A stretch of 64,000 nt of DNA from Clostridia bacterium (GCA_017428385.1 JAFRQX010000038.1:124001-188000), one strand, 5' to 3'. Shown: positions 53,477 to 63,246, counted from the stretch's first letter. A program made the numbers and translations. Notes: generated by a model from the sequence alone, not told the origin.

Positions 53477-54574
53477 ATGAAAAAGCTTTTTGCTCTGCTG
53501 CTTGCCGCAGTAATGATGATGAGCATGGTGTCCTTTGCTTCCGCTGAAAGCGGCAGCAGCATGCGTGTCGCCATGATTACCGACTACGGTGACATTACCG
53601 ACCAGTCCTTCAACCAGACCACCTATGAAGCCTGCAAGCAGTTCTGCGAAGCTGGCGGCCTCGACTTCCAGTACTACAAGCCCGCTTCCGACTCCGATGA
53701 AGACCGTATCTCCTCCATTGAGAAGGCGATTGACGACGGTTTCACCGTGATCGTGATGCCCGGTTACGCTTTCGGACCCGCCATCCAGAAGGTGGCTCCC
53801 GAATACAGCGACATCACCTTTATCGCCCTGGACGTTGGTGAAGGCGACATCGGCGACCTGGCCGCTGACGTTCCTGCCAACCTGTACTGCGCTGTGTACC
53901 AGGAAGAGCTGTGCGGCTACATGGCCGGTTACGCTGCTGTGAAGCTGGGCTACAAGAAGCTGGGCTTCCTGGGCGGCATGGCTGTTCCCGCTGTTGTCCG
54001 TTACGGCTACGGTTTCGTGCAGGGCGCTGACGCCGCTGCTGTTGAACTGGGCGCTGAAGACGTTGAAATCAAGTATGTGTACGGCAACCAGTTCTATGGC
54101 GACGCCGACATCACCGCTTACATGGATACCTGGTATGCCAACGGCACTGAAATCGTGTTCGCCTGCGGCGGCGGTATCTTCACCTCTGCCGGTGAAGCTG
54201 CCCAGAAGGTCGGCGGCAAGGTCATCGGCGTTGACGTTGACCAGAAGGGCACCATCGACGGCATGTACGGCGAAGGCATCACCGTGACTTCCGCCATGAA
54301 GGGCCTGGCTGCCACCGTTTACACCGAACTGGCTTCCATCCTGAACGGCGAATTCGCAGGCGGCAAGATCGAGAACCTGGGCCTGGTTTCCGACAATCCC
54401 GAAGAAAACTTCGTGCAGATCGCTCCTTCCACCCAGTTCGCAGATGGCTTCACTGCTGAAGACTACGCTGCCCTGGTCGCGAAGATGAACGCCGGAGAAA
54501 TCACCGTGTCCAACGCGATCGACGCCGAACCCACCACCACGATCAAAGTTGAATACCTGGGCAACATCAAGTAA
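53477..54574 (+). CDS. BMP-family nucleoside ABC transporter binding protein
   Basis: 365-residue secreted binding protein. The signal peptide covers 1-23 (ending SFASA), followed by MRVAMITDYGDITDQSFNQTTYEACKQFC, the typical BMP/PnrA start that binds purine nucleosides. Later family segments include GYAFGPAIQKVAPEY and LGFLGGMAVPAVVRYGYGFVQG. No Cys follows the signal peptide, so it is not a predicted lipoprotein, unlike most Bacillota BMP proteins. Strong codon bias suggests high expression. The transporter genes follow after two hairpins. Confidence 0.92.
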   Translation: MKKLFALLLAAVMMMSMVSFASAESGSSMRVAMITDYGDITDQSFNQTTYEACKQFCEAGGLDFQYYKPASDSDEDRISSIEKAIDDGFTVIVMPGYAFGPAIQKVAPEYSDITFIALDVGEGDIGDLAADVPANLYCAVYQEELCGYMAGYAAVKLGYKKLGFLGGMAVPAVVRYGYGFVQGADAAAVELGAEDVEIKYVYGNQFYGDADITAYMDTWYANGTEIVFACGGGIFTSAGEAAQKVGGKVIGVDVDQKGTIDGMYGEGITVTSAMKGLAATVYTELASILNGEFAGGKIENLGLVSDNPEENFVQIAPSTQFADGFTAEDYAALVAKMNAGEITVSNAIDAEPTTTIKVEYLGNIK

Positions 54575-54588
54575 TCAGTTCATGATTG

Positions 54589-54616
54589 CCGGGGATGCGC
54601 CGCATCCCCGGTTTTT
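54589..54616 (+). terminator. Terminator behind the BMP gene
   Basis: CCGGGGATGCG-c-CGCATCCCCGG followed by TTTTT. Read-through or a second promoter would be needed for the ABC genes. Confidence 0.85.
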
Positions 54617-54624
54617 GACATAAG

Positions 54625-54653
54625 CCCCTGTTCCGCAATCAGGACAGGGGTTT
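54625..54653 (+). terminator. Second hairpin before the ABC ATPase gene
   Basis: CCCCTGT pairs with ACAGGGG, then TTTG. With the terminator before it this may set a high ratio of binding protein to transporter. Confidence 0.6.
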
Positions 54654-54716
54654 GTGTCAGAAAGGCGAAGAAGCCCTTGTTCGCCATGAACAATTTACAA
54701 ATTGGAGGGACGTACT

Positions 54717-56273
54717 TTGAACAAGGAACGGCAGTCCGAGTATGCCATTGAGATGCTTCATATCACCAAGCGCTTTCCCGGCATTATTGCCAACGACGAC
54801 ATCACCCTGCAGCTCCGGCACGGAGAAATCCACGCGCTGCTGGGCGAAAACGGCGCAGGCAAATCCACGCTTATGAGCGTCCTGTTCGGCCTGTACCAGG
54901 CGGAAGAGGGAACGATCAAAAAGGACGGCAAAGAGGTCCAGATCAACGATCCCAACGACGCTAACGCATTGGGAATCGGTATGGTTCACCAGCACTTCAA
55001 GCTGGTGGAATGCTTTACCGTGCTGGATAATATCATCCTGGGCGATGAACCCGTCGGAAAAGCCGGCATCCTGAAAAAGGCGGAAGCCCGGAAAAAGATC
55101 CTTGCCCTTTCTGAAAAATACGGACTGCAGGTGGATCCGGACGCAGTGATATCCGATATCACCGTCGGCATGCAGCAGAGAACCGAAATCCTGAAGATGC
55201 TGTACCGGGACAACGAGATCCTGATCTTTGACGAACCGACGGCCGTGCTGACGCCCCAGGAAATTGAAGAACTGATGCAGATTATGCGCAACCTGGCGGC
55301 AGAAGGGAAGTCCATCCTGTTTATCAGCCACAAGCTGGCTGAAATCATGGCCGTGGCAGACCGCTGCACGGTGCTGCGCAAGGGCAAATATATCGGAACG
55401 GTGGAAACGAAGAACACCACGATGGAAGAGCTTTCCGCCATGATGGTAGGCCGGAACGTCAACTTCCATGTGGACAAGGAACCGGCCCATCCCGGAGACG
55501 TGGTGCTTGACGTACAGCACATGACCGTTGCTTCCAAGGTGCATAATAACAATGCCGTGAAAGACGTATCCTTCCAGGTGCGGCGCGGCGAAATCGTCTG
55601 TATCGCGGGTATCGACGGCAACGGACAGACCGAACTGGTATACGGACTGACCGGCCTGGAACCCCTTGTGAGCGGGAAGATCCTGATGGACGGAAAGGAT
55701 ATCACCCACGCCTCCATCCGGAAAAGATCCGTGGCCGGCATGAGCCATATCCCGGAAGACCGGCATAAGCACGGACTGGTGCTGGATTATTCCCTGGAAT
55801 ACAACATGATCCTCCAGACCTATTTTGAATCCCGGTTTACAGACAGGATCGGCTTCCTGAGAAGAAAAAATATCCGGGAATATTCAGACAAGCTGATTGA
55901 ACAGTATGACGTCCGTTCCGGACAGGGCTCCGTGACGCCGGCGCGTTCCATGTCCGGCGGCAACCAGCAGAAAGCCATTATTGCCCGGGAAATTGACAAA
56001 CAACCGGAAATGCTGGTTGCGGTACAGCCGACACGCGGACTGGACGTGGGCGCCATTGAATACATCCACAAACAGCTGGTCGCCCAGCGGGACGCGGGGA
56101 AGGCAGTGCTGCTGATCTCCCTGGAACTGGATGAAGTCATGGACGTTCCGGACCGGATCCTGGTTATGTATGAAGGCGAAATCGTCGGCGAACTCGATCC
56201 GAAGAAGACGACCCAGGAAGAACTGGGACTGTATATGGCAGGCGCCAAGAGAGACGAGGTGAAAAAGGCATGA
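54717..56273 (+). CDS. Nucleoside ABC transporter ATPase (two ABC domains)
   Basis: 518-residue ATPase of the YufO/RbsA type. Domain 1 has Walker A LGENGAGKST near residue 40, signature ITVGMQQRTEIL and Walker B ILIFDEPT. Domain 2 starts near 260 and has a degenerate Walker A (AGIDGNGQTEL, no Lys), signature MSGGNQQKAIIARE and VAVQPTRGLD in place of a normal Walker B, as usual in this family. GGAGGG lies 7 nt before a TTG start at 54717. Overlaps the next gene by 4 bp. Confidence 0.93.
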   Translation: MNKERQSEYAIEMLHITKRFPGIIANDDITLQLRHGEIHALLGENGAGKSTLMSVLFGLYQAEEGTIKKDGKEVQINDPNDANALGIGMVHQHFKLVECFTVLDNIILGDEPVGKAGILKKAEARKKILALSEKYGLQVDPDAVISDITVGMQQRTEILKMLYRDNEILIFDEPTAVLTPQEIEELMQIMRNLAAEGKSILFISHKLAEIMAVADRCTVLRKGKYIGTVETKNTTMEELSAMMVGRNVNFHVDKEPAHPGDVVLDVQHMTVASKVHNNNAVKDVSFQVRRGEIVCIAGIDGNGQTELVYGLTGLEPLVSGKILMDGKDITHASIRKRSVAGMSHIPEDRHKHGLVLDYSLEYNMILQTYFESRFTDRIGFLRRKNIREYSDKLIEQYDVRSGQGSVTPARSMSGGNQQKAIIAREIDKQPEMLVAVQPTRGLDVGAIEYIHKQLVAQRDAGKAVLLISLELDEVMDVPDRILVMYEGEIVGELDPKKTTQEELGLYMAGAKRDEVKKA

Positions 56274-57370
56274 GAAAAGTTTTGAAAAACCAGGCCGTAC
56301 AGACTTTCGCAGCCTCCATCCTCTGTATCCTGGCGGGTCTTCTGATCGGCTATATCGTCCTGCTTTTCATCAATCCGCAGGGCGCCGGCGAATCCATCCT
56401 GAACATCATCAAGAACTTCTTCACCTGGAGCCGGCCGCAAAGCCAGCTGAAACAGTTCGGCAACACGCTGGCCAAGACCATGCCGCTGATCATGTGTTCC
56501 CTGAGCATACTGTTTGCCTATAAGGTGGGCCTGTTCAATATCGGTACAGCCGGACAGTATGTGGCAGGCGCCTGCGCCAGCCTGTACGCCGCGCTGGCCT
56601 GGAACTGGGGCTGGCTGCCCTGCATGCTCCTGGCCATGATTGCAGCCTCCGCCCTGGGAGCGATTACCGGCATCCTGAAGGCCTACTGCAATGTGAATGA
56701 GGTTATCTCCGGCATCATGCTGAACTGGATTTCCCTCTATACAGCCAATACGATCCTGTCCAACGTCAAGGAAACGGCCAGCCCGTATACGCTGTACCTG
56801 AACAAGGAAAACCCGGCTTCCATGCTGCCGACCCTCGGACTGGAAAAGCTGTTCAACGGCAACACCAACGTCACGCTGGCCGTTCCGGTGGCCATAATCG
56901 CCGCCATCCTGGTGTGGGTCATCCTGAGCAAAACCCGGTTCGGATACGAACTGAAAGCCACAGGAAACAACAAGAACGCCGCGAAATACGCGGGCATGGC
57001 GCAGAACCGGAACATTATCCTGACGCTGATGATCTCCGGCGCACTGGCAGGCCTGGGCGCGTCCCTGCTGTACCAGACCGGATACATGCGCTGGGAGTGC
57101 ACACAGTCTTCCGTTCCCGCTATGGGTTTCAACGGAATCGCGGCCGCCTTCCTGGGAGGACTTCATCCCATCGGCGCCGTATTCTCCTCCTTCTTTATCC
57201 AGCATATTACAGACGGCGGACAGTATGTGAACACCAACTTCTACTCCTCCCAGATTTCGGACGTGATTTCTTCGGTGATCATTTACCTGTGCGGTTTCGT
57301 GCTGTTTATCAAGCTGACCATGAACCGCGTGATTACACGCAGGGAAGATAAGAAAGGAGCGAAACAATAA
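56270..57370 (+). CDS. Nucleoside ABC transporter permease 1
   Basis: 366-residue permease of the YufP type with about ten membrane helices. Family segments include PLIMCSLSILFAYKVGLFNIGTAGQYVAGA near 72 and MRWECTQSSVPAMGFNGIAAAFLGGLHPIGA near 280. The ATG overlaps the ATPase stop. Paired with the next permease. Confidence 0.92.
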   Translation: MRKVLKNQAVQTFAASILCILAGLLIGYIVLLFINPQGAGESILNIIKNFFTWSRPQSQLKQFGNTLAKTMPLIMCSLSILFAYKVGLFNIGTAGQYVAGACASLYAALAWNWGWLPCMLLAMIAASALGAITGILKAYCNVNEVISGIMLNWISLYTANTILSNVKETASPYTLYLNKENPASMLPTLGLEKLFNGNTNVTLAVPVAIIAAILVWVILSKTRFGYELKATGNNKNAAKYAGMAQNRNIILTLMISGALAGLGASLLYQTGYMRWECTQSSVPAMGFNGIAAAFLGGLHPIGAVFSSFFIQHITDGGQYVNTNFYSSQISDVISSVIIYLCGFVLFIKLTMNRVITRREDKKGAKQ

Positions 57371-58308
57371 TGCTGCTTCTGATTCAATATACATTAATCT
57401 TCGCTTCCGTTCTTATGCTGGTTGCCCTCGGCGGCTGTATTTCTGAACACTCCGGAATCATTAACCTGGGCCTGGAAGGCATCATGGTTGTGGGTGCCCT
57501 GGGCGGCGCGCTTGTGATGCGTACACTTGGTACCACTTCAGCTGTGGTGATGGTGCTGGCTGCCATGATAGCAGCCGGGCTTGCGGGCATGCTATATTCA
57601 TGCCTGCTGGGTGTCGCGGCCATCCATTTCAAAGCGGACCAGACGCTGGTCGGTACAGCCATGAACCTGCTGGCGACAGCAGCGGCCACCGTGCTGGTGA
57701 AGGCCATGAACACCGCCGCAAATCCCGACAACCATTCCTCTGAAATCGAATATGTGGCTGCCCGGAAAATGTTCATTGTGAACATCAACGGATTTGAATT
57801 CAACTGGTTTATGATTGTGGCCATTATCGCGGTGGTCGCGGTTTACTTCATCCTGTACAAGAACAAGTTCGGCCTGCGGCTGATGGCCTGCGGCGAACAT
57901 CCCCAGGCGGCGGACTCCGTGGGTATCAATGTATATAAAATGCGCTGGAGCGGCGTGCTGATTTCCGGACTGCTGGGCGGACTCGGCGGCCTGTGCTACA
58001 TCCTGGCCGGCGTTTCCCTGTGGAAGTTTGAAAACGGCGTTGCCGGATTTGGCTTCCTGGCACTGGCGGTTATGATTTTCGGCCAGTGGAAACCGACCCG
58101 GATCGCAGTTGCGGCACTGCTCTTCGGATTGTTCCGGGCACTGTCCAATACCTATACAGGTTTCCCGTTCCTGCTTTCCCTGAACCTGCCGGGCAACGTG
58201 TATAATATGATGCCCTATATCGTCTGCCTGATCGTGCTGGCGTTCACCTCCAAAGCCTCCCATGCCCCCAAGGCGGAAGGCATTCCGTATGACAAAGGAT
58301 CCAGATAA
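57370..58308 (+). CDS. Nucleoside ABC transporter permease 2
   Basis: 312-residue permease of the YufQ type. Typical segments: LGGCISEHSGIINLGLEGIMVVGALGGAL near 17-46 and the repeat-like FGLRLMACGEHPQAADSVGINVYKMRW near 172. Its start codon shares one base with the previous stop (TAATG). With the ATPase and BMP protein it forms a complete purine-nucleoside importer. A T-rich terminator follows. Confidence 0.92.
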   Translation: MLLLIQYTLIFASVLMLVALGGCISEHSGIINLGLEGIMVVGALGGALVMRTLGTTSAVVMVLAAMIAAGLAGMLYSCLLGVAAIHFKADQTLVGTAMNLLATAAATVLVKAMNTAANPDNHSSEIEYVAARKMFIVNINGFEFNWFMIVAIIAVVAVYFILYKNKFGLRLMACGEHPQAADSVGINVYKMRWSGVLISGLLGGLGGLCYILAGVSLWKFENGVAGFGFLALAVMIFGQWKPTRIAVAALLFGLFRALSNTYTGFPFLLSLNLPGNVYNMMPYIVCLIVLAFTSKASHAPKAEGIPYDKGSR

Positions 58309-58323
58309 AAAGATAACCCTTAT

Positions 58324-58349
58324 AAAGCTGCCTGCGGGCAGCTTTTTTT
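58324..58349 (+). terminator. Terminator of the nucleoside transporter operon
   Basis: AAAGCTGCC-tgcg-GGCAGCTTT followed by a T-run. Confidence 0.88.
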
Positions 58350-58381
58350 GTGAAAGAAGAAATTATCCTGGCTGGTTTCCC

Positions 58382-58410
58382 TTTTCAATCACCGGAATGT
58401 CGTGTATAAT
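58382..58410 (+). promoter_or_regulatory. Candidate cdaA promoter
   Basis: TTTTCA (58382-58387) and TATAAT (58405-58410) with 17-nt spacing. Confidence 0.45.
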
Positions 58411-58446
58411 AAATCAGATAAAGATGATCTGTACGGAGGTGAGATG

Positions 58447-59301
58447 ATGGGCGATATCTGGACAACAATCCGGAGCATGGGCTGGAACCTGACCCATCGT
58501 CTCGGCGTCGTTGATATCATCGATATCCTGATCGTGGCAGTGATTATCTATGAGCTGCTGCTGCTGACCCGGCATACGAGGGGAAGCGCCCTGCTGAAAG
58601 GACTTTTCCTGATTTTTGTGATCGTCATCCTGAGCAATATCCTGGGCCTGACCAGCCTGAACTGGCTGCTGCTGGCCGTGCTGCAGAACGGCGCACTGGT
58701 GTTGGTGATCCTGTTCCAGCCGGAGCTCCGGAAAGCCCTGGAACGCATGGGACGCAGCCGGCTGATTACCAAAGGCAACCACCGGAATGAAGACGAAGAT
58801 ACGGAAATCATCATCGATGAAATTATCCAGACGGTTGTTGACCTGAGCCGGCGCAGGGTAGGCGCGCTGATTGTATTTGAACGGAAAACAGGACTCCAGG
58901 ACGTGATCGAAACCGGTACGACGCTGAACGCTGAAATATCCGCCCCGCTGCTTGAAAATATTTTTGAACCGAACACTCCGCTGCATGACGGCGCTGTTGT
59001 GATCCGGGAAGACCGGATTATGGCCGCGGCGTGCATCCTGCCCCTTGCGGAAGCCAGCGGTGTGATCCGCGGACTCGGTACCCGTCACCGTGCCGCTGTC
59101 GGCATCAGTGAAAACACTGACGCCGCCGTGATTGTCGTATCCGAACAAACCGGTATTATCAGCCTCGCCATGGACGGAACGCTCCAGCGGCCTTATTCCA
59201 TTGACGCCATGAGATCCTTCCTGCGCGGCTTCTACAGTTCCAAGGTATCCGGTATTACCTCCTTCCTCCGGGGAATATTCAGAAGGCATACGGAGGGCTG
59301 A
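58447..59301 (+). CDS. cdaA: Diadenylate cyclase CdaA
   Basis: 284-residue membrane enzyme making cyclic di-AMP from two ATP. Three membrane helices occupy about 22-90 (DIIDILIVAVIIYELLLL, LLKGLFLIFVIVILSNILGL, WLLLAVLQNGALVLVILF). The catalytic DGA is at 181-183 and RHR at 213-215. The ATG at 58447 is chosen because GGAGGT lies 6 nt upstream; ATG 58444 would be too close. cdaR follows, as in most Bacillota. Confidence 0.95.
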   Translation: MGDIWTTIRSMGWNLTHRLGVVDIIDILIVAVIIYELLLLTRHTRGSALLKGLFLIFVIVILSNILGLTSLNWLLLAVLQNGALVLVILFQPELRKALERMGRSRLITKGNHRNEDEDTEIIIDEIIQTVVDLSRRRVGALIVFERKTGLQDVIETGTTLNAEISAPLLENIFEPNTPLHDGAVVIREDRIMAAACILPLAEASGVIRGLGTRHRAAVGISENTDAAVIVVSEQTGIISLAMDGTLQRPYSIDAMRSFLRGFYSSKVSGITSFLRGIFRRHTEG

Positions 59302-59303
59302 GT

Positions 59304-60368
59304 ATGAGTGAAAGAACAAACAAAAAGAGAGACTTCAAACAAACACTGTCCCTGATCGGCAGGGGACTGCGGCATCTGTTTCTCCATAACGGATGGCTGA
59401 AGCTCATTGCGATTGTAATCTCGCTGTTCCTCTGGGCAGGACTGATTTCGCAGGATGAAAATATCACCCGGGACAAGTCCTTCCAGGAAGTCAAAGTTTC
59501 CATTACCGGACAGGAAGCCATGAAAGGCAACGGGTTCATCGTGACCTCCGACCTGGACAACATCTATGCTGATTTTGTCGCGGCAGTGCCCCAGAAACAA
59601 TATGAAAATGCTGACGCTACTTTCTATAACATCCGGGTGGATCTTTCCAGAATTAATAAAACCGGTGAGCAGGAAATTAAATTGCAGACCACCAAAACCA
59701 ACCTGTACGGATCTGTTTACAATAACAGTATTACGCCAAGCAGCGTTGTGGTAAATGTAGAAAATTTGCAGACAAGAAATATTCCGGTCCAGGCTGAGTA
59801 TATTGACGAAGAACCTGAGGGATGGGCATATTTCCCCGGAGAATGTGATCCGAAGATGGTTCTCGTTACCGGCCCTCAAAGCATTGTCAGCGATATCTTT
59901 AAAGCAAAATGCCTGGTTACCAATGATGATATTGAATGGGTATCCGGATCCGGAAACAGTGTTCCTGTATCTATTGAGTTCTATAATAAAGACCAGGAAA
60001 TCCTGGACACATCCAATCTGAGTATTACCAGCGCGTCCATACCGATTGATACAGTTATGGTATCCTATAACGTGCTGGCCAAGAAAACATTTAAAACAGA
60101 AGACTGTGCTAATCTAACGGGAAAAGTTGCCAAAGGATACGAGATTACCAAAGTCACCTACAGTCCGGAATCTATCACCGTGACGGACAGCAGTGAAGTG
60201 CTGGACATGGTTGACAGTATCCTGGTGGAAGATACAGGGATCAGCGTCAACGGCCTGAAAGCCACGAAGAGCTTCCCGCTGAAAGTCCTCAAACCCTCTG
60301 AAAATTCTGTCATTTCAAATGATACGATCACAGTCACTGTAGAAATCGCTGAGATAGAAGAGCCATAA
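59304..60368 (+). CDS. cdaR: CdaA regulatory protein CdaR (YbbR domains)
   Basis: 354 residues: one membrane helix at about 28-46 (GWLKLIAIVISLFLWAGLI) and extracellular YbbR repeats, seen as strands around NGFIVTSDLDNIYADFVA, EPEGWAYFPGECDPKMVLVTGPQSIVSDI and GYEITKVTYSPESITVTDSSEVLDMV. CdaR binds and controls CdaA. glmM, which often follows, is absent; unfamiliar genes take its place. Confidence 0.92.
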   Translation: MSERTNKKRDFKQTLSLIGRGLRHLFLHNGWLKLIAIVISLFLWAGLISQDENITRDKSFQEVKVSITGQEAMKGNGFIVTSDLDNIYADFVAAVPQKQYENADATFYNIRVDLSRINKTGEQEIKLQTTKTNLYGSVYNNSITPSSVVVNVENLQTRNIPVQAEYIDEEPEGWAYFPGECDPKMVLVTGPQSIVSDIFKAKCLVTNDDIEWVSGSGNSVPVSIEFYNKDQEILDTSNLSITSASIPIDTVMVSYNVLAKKTFKTEDCANLTGKVAKGYEITKVTYSPESITVTDSSEVLDMVDSILVEDTGISVNGLKATKSFPLKVLKPSENSVISNDTITVTVEIAEIEEP

Positions 60369-60380
60369 GGAGCATAACGA

Positions 60381-61151
60381 ATGGGCAGTTTTGCAAATAC
60401 GCTGTTCCGGGTCATGCTTGGATGGCTGCAGGGAATCATATCCGCTGTATGGTCGGCTTTTACGAGTGAAAAAGGCGGCTCTCTTTTGACGTGGATCGGC
60501 AAATACTGGATTCCCATTGCCGCTATCCTCTGCATTATCGGCCTGGTATGCGACCTGGGCGTCTATATTGTCCGATGGAAGCCTTACAAGGTATGGAAAA
60601 GCTTTTTCTTCCGGAAAAAAGAGGAAGATGAGGAAACGGTTCCTGAAAGACGTCCCCTGATGAATGAAAGACCGGTGAGACGGAGAGAACAGCCTGAACC
60701 GATTCAGCCTGTAAGCGTACAGAACACACCTGAACCCGCTGAACCGGAACAGGAAGAATCCTGCCAGCCGGCGGATTTCTCCCGATGGGAGCCCGAAGCG
60801 ACCAAAGAAGAAAAGATTTATCCGACTCCGAGTGAATCGGTACCGGTTACCGTTACCCCGGCCGGATATCATGTGCCTGCGGACAGTCCGTACCGGCGGC
60901 CCCAGCCTGCGGCCGCCCCTGTGCAGGAACAGGAAGCGGAAGCCATATACGCCGGAAAGCAGGAGACAGGGAAAGACCAGCCTGTGCTTTACCGCCGGCG
61001 CAGAAGGATCAACGTGAGCGAGCTGTTTGCTGACCCGGAAGAGGAGCTGCATCCGTTTGAAGCCCCGCAGAACGTGATCAACAGCCAGCAGGCTTATCAC
61101 CAGCCGGTTTATCCCAGAGGATGGAAGAAAAGCGAGGATGAAAAGGAATGA
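60381..61151 (+). CDS. Membrane protein with long disordered tail
   Basis: 256 residues. A hydrophobic N-terminus with helices at about 8-24 and 38-60 (YWIPIAAILCIIGLVCDLGVYIV) is followed by a charged, Pro- and Glu-rich tail of about 180 residues with many PEP and RRR pieces. No catalytic motif is visible. It lies 12 bp after cdaR and overlaps the next gene by 4 bp, so it is probably co-transcribed with cdaAR. Function unknown. Confidence 0.7.
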   Translation: MGSFANTLFRVMLGWLQGIISAVWSAFTSEKGGSLLTWIGKYWIPIAAILCIIGLVCDLGVYIVRWKPYKVWKSFFFRKKEEDEETVPERRPLMNERPVRRREQPEPIQPVSVQNTPEPAEPEQEESCQPADFSRWEPEATKEEKIYPTPSESVPVTVTPAGYHVPADSPYRRPQPAAAPVQEQEAEAIYAGKQETGKDQPVLYRRRRRINVSELFADPEEELHPFEAPQNVINSQQAYHQPVYPRGWKKSEDEKE

Positions 61152-61831
61152 ATGAGATCCTCACGGACAAACAATACCTGGTGCTGACCGGCAACTACGG
61201 CAGCGGAAAAACGGAACTGGCCCTGAACCTGGGACTGTATTTCGCGCAGCAGTGCAAAACCACGCTGGTTGACCTGGATATTGTGAATCCCTATTTCCGG
61301 AGCGGAGAAAAAGCCGAAGAGATGGAAAAAGCCGGCGTGCATATGCTGATGCCGACTTTTGCCATGACGACGGTGGATATTCCGGCCCTGCCTGCGGAAA
61401 TACAGAGCGTATTTGAAGTGCCCTCCGACAAGGTGATCTTTGACGTGGGCGGGGACGATACCGGCGCCGCGGCGCTGGGACGCTTTTATCCTTCCTTTAT
61501 TGCCAGGAGGGATCAGACAGCAATGCTGTTTGTGGTCAACTGTATGAGACCGCTGACGAAGGAAGCGGACGATATTATTGACCTGGCGCAGCGGATCGCA
61601 AACCGGGGACGGCTGAAAATTGACGCGCTGATCAACAATACCAACCTGGCAGACCAGACGGAACCGGAAATGATTGAAGCCGGGGAGAAAACTGTGCTGG
61701 AATGCGCTGAAAGAATGGGCATCCGGCAGGTTATCACAGCCGGAAAACAGGACGTGCTGGACCGGTGCAGGCTGACGACACCGACACTGGCCGTGAAACG
61801 ATATATGGCTCCCGAATGGATGGAACAATGA
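61148..61831 (+). CDS. P-loop ATPase of unknown role
   Basis: 227 residues. Walker A is LTGNYGSGKTELALNLGL at 12-29, followed by a Walker-B-like TTLVDLDIVNPYFRSGE. A FDVGGDDTGAAALGRF motif near 98 resembles switch segments of ParA/CobQ-type ATPases, and a NNTNLA near 160 could be a base-recognition site. Similar proteins occur in Clostridia near oxidoreductases. No partner with iron-sulfur motifs is adjacent here. Overlaps both neighbours by ATGA-type junctions. Confidence 0.75.
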   Translation: MNEILTDKQYLVLTGNYGSGKTELALNLGLYFAQQCKTTLVDLDIVNPYFRSGEKAEEMEKAGVHMLMPTFAMTTVDIPALPAEIQSVFEVPSDKVIFDVGGDDTGAAALGRFYPSFIARRDQTAMLFVVNCMRPLTKEADDIIDLAQRIANRGRLKIDALINNTNLADQTEPEMIEAGEKTVLECAERMGIRQVITAGKQDVLDRCRLTTPTLAVKRYMAPEWMEQ

Positions 61832-63138
61832 TGAATATAAAGCTTCCTGAAGACTTTATCAGCAGAATGCGGCTGCAGCTCGGAGATGAGCTGACCGCAT
61901 TTTTGCATGCGCTGGAAGAAGCTCCTGTCAGGGGAATCCGGATGAATCCCCTGAAAGCGACGGACGCTGTTACAGCATTGACGGCGGGCGGACGCGTTCC
62001 GTGGACCAAAGACGGATATTACCTGGATACGGATTCCACAGCAGGATCCATGATCCTGCATGAAACCGGGGCATTTTATATCCAGGAACCGGGTGCCATG
62101 ATGCCCGCGGCTGTGCTGGCTGCACGTCCGGGAGAAAAAATCCTGGACCTGTGTGCCGCACCCGGCGGAAAATCCACCCAGATCGGCTGTGATATGCAGG
62201 GCGAGGGTCTGCTGGTATGCAATGAACCCGTACCGAAACGTGCGGCTATTCTCAGCAGTAATATCGAAAGAATGGGACTTCCCAATACCGTTGTGACCTG
62301 CGCGAAGCCGGAGCAGCTGGCTAAACAGTGGCCGGAAGGATTTGACGCCGTCATGGTGGACGCTCCCTGCTCCGGAGAAGGCATGTTCCGAAGGGATCCT
62401 GAAACCAGGAACGAGTGGACACAGGACAAAGCAGACGGTTGCGCGGAACGACAGCGGGAAATCCTGAATGCCGCAGCCAGGCTGGTCAGGCCGGGCGGCA
62501 GGCTGGTTTATTCCACCTGTACCTATAACCCCAAAGAAAACGAAGAGAACGCTCGCTGGTTTACGGAAGAGTTCCCGGAATTCAGCCTGGAAGCATTTTC
62601 ACTGCCGGGCGTGAATGCGCCGGAGGGAATGTTTACCTGTTATCCCCACCGACTGAAAGGGGAAGGACAGTTCGCGGCCATTTTCCGAAAAGCAGGAAAC
62701 GGAGAAGCTATTCTGCCCGAAGACAGAAGCCTTCCGTTTCCCGCAAAGAATGACTGTGCAATATTTGCCGCCGCTTTTCCCACTCTTCCCAGGACAACGC
62801 ACCTGTTTGGAAACACGCTGGTTTCCATCCCGGAACTGCCGGACCTGAAGGGGATCCGTACGCTCCGGACCGGGCTCCACCTGGGGGAAGTGCGCGGAAA
62901 GAACGCTTTTCCCGATCATGCAGCAGCGCTGTGCTTCCGTACGCCCGCTATGCAAACCTATGATATGAAGCCGGAGGAAGCGGTCCGGTTCCTGTCCGGA
63001 GAAACCATTGAAAGCAGCCTGGAGGGCTGGACGCTGATGCGGTATAACAGCCTTGCCGCCGGATGGGGAAAGGGAAGCGGCGGAATGATCAAAAACCATT
63101 ATCCCAAAGGCCTGAGGGGCCTTCATTACCTGTCATAA
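61828..63138 (+). CDS. NOL1/NOP2/Sun-family rRNA (cytosine-C5)-methyltransferase
   Basis: 436-residue S-adenosylmethionine enzyme of the RsmF/YebU type. The SAM site is ILDLCAAPGGKSTQIG near residue 107. The two catalytic cysteines are in VDAPCSGEGMFRRDPE (motif IV, TC/PC) and YSTCTYNPKENEENA (motif VI). The C-terminal RNA-binding part (LHLGEVRGKNAFPDHAAAL ... YNSLAAGWGKGSGGMIKNHYPKGLR) fits RsmF. The ATG at 61828 overlaps the preceding stop codon. Target probably 16S rRNA. Confidence 0.9.
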   Translation: MMNIKLPEDFISRMRLQLGDELTAFLHALEEAPVRGIRMNPLKATDAVTALTAGGRVPWTKDGYYLDTDSTAGSMILHETGAFYIQEPGAMMPAAVLAARPGEKILDLCAAPGGKSTQIGCDMQGEGLLVCNEPVPKRAAILSSNIERMGLPNTVVTCAKPEQLAKQWPEGFDAVMVDAPCSGEGMFRRDPETRNEWTQDKADGCAERQREILNAAARLVRPGGRLVYSTCTYNPKENEENARWFTEEFPEFSLEAFSLPGVNAPEGMFTCYPHRLKGEGQFAAIFRKAGNGEAILPEDRSLPFPAKNDCAIFAAAFPTLPRTTHLFGNTLVSIPELPDLKGIRTLRTGLHLGEVRGKNAFPDHAAALCFRTPAMQTYDMKPEEAVRFLSGETIESSLEGWTLMRYNSLAAGWGKGSGGMIKNHYPKGLRGLHYLS

Positions 63139-63171
63139 CGGGCTGAAAAAAACAATTTTTGAACAAATGCA

Positions 63172-63200
63172 TTGAAAACGATACCGAAATGCGCTATAAT
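63172..63200 (+). promoter_or_regulatory. Promoter of the last solute-binding gene
   Basis: TTGAAA (63172-63177) and TATAAT (63195-63200) with 17-nt spacing, 46 nt before the ATG. Confidence 0.75.
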
Positions 63201-63246
63201 ACATCCAACAAATAACACCGACAGGTGAATACAACAGGAGGCACCC

